From contig CP053150.1 of the NCBI GenBank assembly GCA_014607495.2, positions 8,700,495 to 8,764,494 of the forward strand: 64,000 bases of DNA, in the 5' to 3' direction. Below are positions 58,115 to 64,000 of the stretch, piece after piece. Position 1 is the first letter of the stretch. Every line of letters starts with the position of its first letter. The notes under the pieces were generated by a model that worked only from the letters and a program-made list of their open reading frames with translations, searched no databases and was not told where the DNA came from. This stretch comes from Carposina sasakii (taxonomy: Eukaryota; Arthropoda; Insecta; Lepidoptera; Carposinidae). The position numbers and the translations under genes are program-made.

Positions 58115-58340
58115 AGAGTTTCTGTTGTTATGTTGTTGATCTAGACAATAGTTTTGTTTCCAGAATCTTTTCCAACCATCCCTTTCCGAAACTCTCATGT
58201 ATATATAATCCCGGCGCCCATTCCGCAAGACAGTTCCATACCAACTTCGATTCCGATTCCTACTCCTAAAATCTTGTAAAAATACTATTAAATTAAAAGT
58301 ATTAATTATACCTGTTGTCGTGCTTCCTGAGCTAATATTT
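58115..58340 (+). mobile_element. Possible solo LTR or compact TATA promoter
   Basis: A TATATAA box at 58200 is followed about 35 bp later by GACAGTTCC, an initiator-like start. It is then followed by a polyadenylation-like AATTAAA near 58292 and a TTGTCGTGC stretch. A TATA, initiator and poly(A) signal within about 100 bp is how retroviral-type LTRs are built. TG/CA ends and a target duplication were not clearly found, so the boundaries and identity are uncertain. Confidence 0.3.
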
Positions 58341-59719
58341 TATGTAACTGATAAACGAGAAATTACTTATCCCACTTGATCTGGACATAGGAGGGAAAAG
58401 GAGCTTTTCTCTTAATTTTTCGTATTTGGGTAGGACAAGTGGAATATTTCAACTCCTAACCTGCCCCTAGCGAATAAATTTACGAAATATTATTGGTGAT
58501 TGGAAAACTTTTAAAATACGTTGATTGTAAAAGATGATTCCTTTATCCAAGTCATGGGAACTAGCGTTAATTAAATATCGTTGTTAATGCAGTAACAGTA
58601 TCTTTCTAATAATCACTTGCTAACTATATCATCAATGCGGCATTTCTCCTTTGATTTCCTCGGGAAACAAAGGCTGTATTTTTTATTGTATTGTCTAAAC
58701 AATTAGAAGCAGGTGAGATTTATTCGCGTGTTGGCGTTGTAGATTGTGAGTTATGTGCCATTGTTGCTTCATCAGCTTCCGTGTTGAGTCTATGCACTCT
58801 GTTGAGGATGCACATATTTAGTTGTTGATGTATTCTAAGTGCTTGAAAATCTTACATTTCAATTTACCTTTTGGCATTTGGTTAAGCTTGGAGTATTATT
58901 AATTGCCTATATCTTTTACATCCTTCAGAAGTAAAAGACAGAGTTCCTGTTTAGTTGTTTATTGATGACTCTATTAAGGCTACGTCTCATTCTTAGGTTC
59001 AATGAGGTAGTATTATCTGTGGTTCTAGTAACTTGTCCTATTTCTACGATATTTTCATAATATTACCTATAATAGTATCTACCACAACTATTAATTTGTC
59101 ACTTCTGTGTTCAGTTTATGAAACGAGAGCTAAATTAAATTAAAGATATTACTAGTTGCTTTATGTAGGTAGTAACTTAGGATATATTCAGTTAACTGTT
59201 GAAAATACATATAAAAATTATTATAATGCTTATTGTGAATAGAATAGAGAAAGCCTCGGTAAATGAATAGTACATCTTGCAAGCAGACCTAGTGGCATTT
59301 AGAAATTATTGTTTGCTGGCATACCTAATGAATGATAACATCGATTCATATTGCTCAAGTTATGAGTAAACAAGAGAGAATCATAATCTTGGAGTGATCT
59401 GTTTAAACTATTGACATCATATTAGAGTTGTTTATTCAACATTGCTCACTAAGCATGAGAGAAAGTATTAAATATAGAGCCTAAATAAATAAATATTCAC
59501 ACACTTTACAACACCTAAGATCTTTTGTCTCATCATGGACTAAGCAACGATGTGATAAATATTTAAGCATAGAAACATCAATGACTTGGAAACAAATTCA
59601 CAACATCAATAAAGTGGACCTTGCCATTTGCCCAGGACTATGGCGAAACAAATTCACCATGCGATGATATATACTGTCAAAATATATATATTAAATCACA
59701 GTGATAAGCTACTACTACA
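58341..59719. other. No gene recognised
   Basis: AT-rich DNA without a supported feature. Confidence 0.45.
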
Positions 59720-59735
59720 CATACATTATACTATT

Positions 59736-60259
59736 GGATCCTTATGGTGGTGGCTTGGATATGTTGCATATTGTAAAATTGATCATTTCATGAAATGCCC
59801 AGCATTTCATGAAGTAGCCAATTCAATTTGACCAGATCGTTAAATCGTCTACATTTCACGATTATGTCATCCACGTTTGGCCAAATCGTATTAACAGGTC
59901 CATAAAATCCGAATGTGGTAAGCTTATATAAATAATATATACCGTACACCATATATAAGTTACCGTATGTTTTTGGAGACTTTACGATTGCTTCATCGCC
60001 GGACGCTGCCTGGGCACGCTCGCTCCGCTCGCTCGGCCTGCATTTGTCAGTCTAACCTAACCTAAATGCGAGGTTTTTGTTTAACAATATATATACTGTC
60101 TAATATACATTATACAATATAACACACTATCCAACTTCTTCTGCAATATACTCTCTTTAATTTGTTTTATAACCTAATCCGCCATCTTCACACAGTAATA
60201 AAACGCGCGCAGCGCCTCTAGTAACTATTTTACGATATGATCAATAATCTTGACCACTT
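59736..60259. mobile_element. Insert flanked by 16-bp direct repeats
   Basis: Identical CATACATTATACTATT copies lie at 59720-59735 and 60260-60275. Near both ends are palindromic TTTCATGAAATG-type words, and the interior includes GGGCACGCTCGCTCCGCTCG then CTCGGCCTGCATTTGTCAGT, a phrase I recall as repetitive in Lepidoptera. The direct repeats could be a target duplication or part of the element itself. Confidence 0.5.
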
Positions 60260-60719
60260 CATACATTATACTATTCACGTGGCCAATAGATCCTTTTCAT
60301 GAAATGGTGCTCGTGGATCAATTCTACGATTGGATATACCATTTTGTAGACTATTTATTTATTCTTCTCACTAAATGCTTGATCTGTGTAAAAAATGTTT
60401 AACTGTATGTACACATCCAGTCCGGTCCTTCGGGGATTGCGGTTTATAGCGGTCCTTAGGAAATGTAAGTTTACCCTAATAGGTGCCCTAGGAATTCTAG
60501 CAAATTGCATACTGGACCCGTGCGGCGAAGCTTCCACTTATGGACTCTATTTTACTGTACAAGTTACAAGTATGTAGTAGTCAGTCATATAGCAACTTTT
60601 AGTAGCAAAATATGTCAGTGAAATCCTTATCCTCATATTTATCAGTGTTTAATAATCTTAGGCGAAAAATTTTATACCAACATAAAAATAAATAAAAAAC
60701 AAAAGAATTATGTAGCAAA

Positions 60720-60812
60720 AAAGGTGTGTCAGGATCATAGCAAGTGGAGCTCTCTGGAGACCGTGATCTCTGCATACCCTTCCGGAAAGATGCGTAATTT
60801 TATGTATGTATG
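60720..60812 (+). mobile_element. Non-LTR retroelement 3' tail fragment
   Basis: GTGTGTCAGGATCATAGCAA, TGGAGACCGTGATCTCTGCA, TACCCTTCCGG, then ATGTATGTATGTAT. It shares TCTGC-TACCC and the ATGT tail with 62995-63220, and both look like the 3' ends of a LINE. Confidence 0.6.
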
Positions 60813-61281
60813 TATTAATTGAAAAACAGTTAACGTATTGTAATCGTAACATGTGATTTCATTACGCCTGTAATGTAATGTAAATATCTAAAGTGGAAGG
60901 AAGGCGCGCCACCAAGGTTACCTTTTGTACTTAATGTTGACGTATGCCTATCGGAGCACAAAAACTACACGTTAAAACTAGCATATTTTTTTAACGGGTT
61001 CCGTTAAAATAATATAATTAATTAAAGTACCTACGCACATAGTAACTTAACTAGTTCTCGTAGCTTTATGTGATTGTTCTGGTGTTATAAATATGGTAGA
61101 TAAATTTCCTGGATAAAGGGCAAATTCGAACCGATATTCGTAGAGCCGAAATACCACCATGCCACCGCTATATAAAGTACTATATAAAGTACCGTGATAG
61201 TTCTATTCTAAATATTACATGTATTTTATTTCATTTTGTATTTTATTTCATTTTGTAAATGGAACCCTAAATATGACAGAT
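60813..61281. other. No gene recognised
   Basis: Contains two short local tandem duplications (TATATAAAGTAC at about 61170-61193, GTATTTTATTTCATTTT at about 61219-61255) and a GGAACCCTAAA tail fragment. Confidence 0.5.
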
Positions 61282-61500
61282 ACTAGTGGACGCCCGCGAC
61301 TTCGTCCACGAGGACTGCAGAGAAATGTCGAAATTTTCCTAGGATAACAAGTAACCAATGTGTTAATCCAGGGTGTCAGCTAACTCCATACCAAATTTTA
61401 TTAAAATCGCTCTAACCGTTTTTACGTGAAAGAGTAAACAAACATACATCCATTTATTCATCCATACTCACAAACTTTCGCGTTTATAATATTAGTAAGA
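61282..61500 (-). mobile_element. Helitron-like or related repeat, reverse orientation
   Basis: Starts ACTAGTGGACGCCCGCGACT with TCGTCCACG and contains CATACCAAATTTTATTAAAA with TCGCTCTAACCGTTTTTACG. It ends AACTTTCGCGTTTATAATAT with TAGTAAG. On the reverse strand the 3' end reads GGACGAAGTCGCGGGCG then CTAGT, parallel to the 17485 element. Confidence 0.65.
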
Positions 61501-62994
61501 TTTACAGATCAGGGGCCAATTCCCTAAAAGTCTCCGAGTTGGAACTAAGCCGAAACGAAACCGTTGTAGACGCTCAGGACAAAGCAATAATAACTTTACG
61601 ATGACGTGATTAGACACATTCCAGCACGAGACAGATATTTGTTTTTAATCTGTCATACTCGTGACTGATGCGTGCTAAAATATACCTTATTTCTCAAGCG
61701 GTAAGTATATATTGCTTCGCACTGCGTTTCGTTAACGGTTCGTTAGTGGTTGCGTTTCGGCTCAAAAATTTTCAAGAATTACCCCCTTGTTTGTTTTTTT
61801 ATTACGAATAGGTACTTTAAACTCTAGAATTTTGCCATTTATACATTTATACATACATACTCGTACATATATTATAGGTACATACCCATTAGCACTTCTT
61901 TAGCATTACTGGTATTGCTTTGGTTATACCTTACTTATATATCCTGTAAAAATATAGGTATAAAACAAACATACAGTCACGAGGAAGTAAAGTATGGTAT
62001 CTATACATCGACAATTTTATTATGTTTGTAAATAGAGCAGAATAGTCGAGTCTCACGCTGTTGCACCTCCATGTTGCTAGGTAGGTTAATCTGGACTGTG
62101 GATGATATCATTGGTCTATTACCGGATCACATAGTCATTAACTAACGCCAGTAATATTTTAAATACTAGCAATTTAAAATATAAACTAGGCATGTTTGTA
62201 TTTTTGTAATCAACCCGTTTAAAAATTTTACTTTACCAAGATGTTTGGCAAGAACCAGGGATTCTAATCCTTTCAATATATTTGGAACATCAGGGGCTAT
62301 ACAATATTTAGTTAATGTTGTAATTTAATAACGAAATTCAAAATAAAAACTCAAATTGGTATTAGTTTTTGTATTTGGAGAAAAATAGACCGAACTTATC
62401 TGCTACGAAGTCTCATCTAAGTAAGTACATATAGATAATTCTGTGACAATAATTTTATTGATCTTTTAAAATTTTGTAAGAGTTAACACACCTTCAGTAA
62501 CGATTCCATTAATACAAACAAAACAACTGACTACATTTCCATGTGACCCTCAACGAAGAATATGTGACTATTAAAACATCTAAAAGTCGTGTGAACTCGC
62601 TAACGGCGTCGCTAAGTGCATTTCACGGAATGAATCCTTTTCTCGCGGCGCTAGTTGTTTAGTATGTGTTAGTACAACCTGGGTATTTGCATACAAAAAA
62701 TCTTAGTTCCATTATCAGCCACGAGAACTAGAACATGAAACAAGTGTACAAGAGTTTTCCATTATGGTCTCTCCAGCCACGCTGAACGGATACGTGTGAA
62801 CGAGCTCACGGAGGAGCTTCTTGTTAGGTCTCAACTTACATGTACTATAATTTGTAGTCTTTGTTTAAAAGACAAGTTGGTTTACTGGATTTTTTCAAGA
62901 GTGACTCTACTATACTGTGGCACTTTAAACTATCTCCTTTACTTTTTTTAATAATAATATATTGGGTATAAGACGATTAACGAAAAAGAGATAT
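61501..62994. other. No gene recognised
   Basis: AT-rich DNA. Moderately CpG-containing stretches at about 62600-62660 and 62770-62830 have no coding signal. Confidence 0.45.
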
Positions 62995-63220
62995 ATATGG
63001 CAGAAGTATGGCAGAAGTGAATGGCAATGCTGGGAGAGGTCGCCCTAGACGAACATACACAGGCCAAATTAGGGATGTGCTAAAAAAGGGCTAGTCAAAA
63101 GCACCCGAAACCAGCGAGCATGTATGGCGAAAGAGGTATGTTTGGTTGGAACATACTAAATGGAGATCTGTAGTCTCTGCCTACCCCTATGGGACATAGG
63201 CGTGAAGTTATGTATGTATA
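62995..63220 (+). pseudogene. LINE reverse-transcriptase C-terminal fragment and 3' end
   Basis: From 63016 a frame reads AEVNGNAGRGRPRRTYTGQI then RDVLKKG before a TAG. The GRGRPRRTYTxQI motif is typical of the far C terminus of non-LTR retrotransposon polyproteins. After stops and frame shifts, TGGAGATCTGTAGTCTCTGC, CTACCCC and a GTTATGTATGTAT tail follow. It is a dead, 5'-truncated copy. Confidence 0.65.
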
Positions 63221-64000
63221 AAAATTAAACGATAAATCATTAGGGCCAGATTTCCTATCATAAGGATACATTTGATGATGTCTTTCTCCAAAACTTGATC
63301 AAGCATCAATCTTATCCTTCACATAGGGTATCTGACCATTGGAAAAATCGGCCCTTAGCCCTTAGTATCATAAATATTATATTATTTTTGCAAAGTCTGA
63401 AAATCGGTGGTATCCTTCCCCTCGAAGAGCACAAACTCTCACAGAAAGTACTTCCTCATTAAATACGAGTAGGTAGGCTCTTGTCACTGCTGCGAAATAG
63501 CAAAAACTGCTGTACCTATACCTACCTATAAAGTTACTCGTGCGTTACATCATTATTAACAACCAAAACTTAGCTATGGCTATACTCGTATTCCCAGACA
63601 GAATATTTTGACAGTAATATTACAATTAGAAACTACATGGTTCAGTATTACACTTCCTACTCCGTAGAGTCTACATGTGTACCTACTAACAGTTTAGAAC
63701 TAAGCTTGCCTGGCTAACGTAGGTTGTTTTGTTAGTATTTTGATAATTTATTTGTATTAGATAGACTAAATATTAGAGACTAGACACCATACGTTTTTTT
63801 CAGTAGACCGAACTGTAAATATGGAACTTGTCAGCCACGAATGCCCTAACCAAAATGCTCTAATAAGTATGCAGAAAAGCCTATATCATTATTCCTTTTA
63901 TCCATAATCAAAAGCAAAGATACCCAGTACTACTCAAGTTCGATGCACTCATTGAACTTAGAATCAATTGTCATTGAAGACCTTTCATCGACGCTCTCGA
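63221..64000. other. No gene recognised
   Basis: AT-rich DNA to the window edge. Nothing that I can support. Confidence 0.45.

Overview
This is a eukaryotic, AT-rich genomic window, almost certainly from a moth or butterfly. The evidence is the low gene density, introns with standard GT/AG signals, very frequent GTAGGTACCTA-type micromotifs, and many interspersed repeats of lepidopteran type: Helitron-like ends with GCGGGCGAAGCCGC and CTAG, the CCTATTGCAGTCCACTGC family, elements bounded by AACCGACTTC, and retroelement tails ending in (ATGT)n. There are no operons, CRISPR arrays or bacterial features.

Only two protein-coding genes can be supported. Gene 1, on the + strand, runs from an internal promoter near 22 kb to a stop at 31671. 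Its short isoform joins six coding exons in consistent phase (22702-22747, 26198-28545, 30275-30400, 30771-30852, 31029-31220, 31517-31671) and encodes 982 residues. A long, Ser-rich, apparently disordered region is followed by two C-terminal PDZ domains. The last PDZ resembles the C-terminal PDZ of pro-interleukin-16, so the gene looks like a member of the IL16/PDZD2/big bang group. A separate 65-bp exon at 18084-18148 joins the same large exon in the same phase and implies a longer isoform whose start lies further upstream. Gene 2, on the - strand, runs from ATG 40314 to stop 37049 in four coding exons and encodes 421 residues. It has basic and proline-rich linker sequence and a single class-I-type PDZ at its C terminus. 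The two genes converge tail to tail, about 5.4 kb apart between stop codons, and both end in IL16/PDZD2-style PDZ domains. They may be the separated parts or ancient paralogues of one multi-PDZ locus encoding junctional or cortical scaffolds.

Layout: 1-18 kb is intronic or intergenic DNA with a Helitron-like copy, a perfect 26-bp minisatellite, a hAT-like element, MITEs and a tRNA-derived SINE with a perfect 12-bp target-site duplication. 18-22 kb holds the upstream exon, a hAT MITE with an 8-bp duplication and a short element with 44-bp perfect inverted ends. 21.8-22.7 kb is a CpG-rich promoter and 5' leader with two short upstream ORFs. 22.7-33 kb is the body and 3' UTR of gene 1, with a nested transposon in its first intron. 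33-37 kb is a repeat-filled spacer that carries a second, inverted copy of that transposon. 37-40.3 kb is gene 2. 40.3-64 kb has no convincing gene; it holds MITEs, retroelement fragments, a candidate 76-codon ORF next to a CpG-rich patch at 53.8-54.2 kb, and a possible solo LTR.

I see no clear novel biological system. The points most worth checking are the paired PDZ genes, the alternative promoter of gene 1, the very short SINE, the chimeric MITE and the widely repeated unnamed family called C here.
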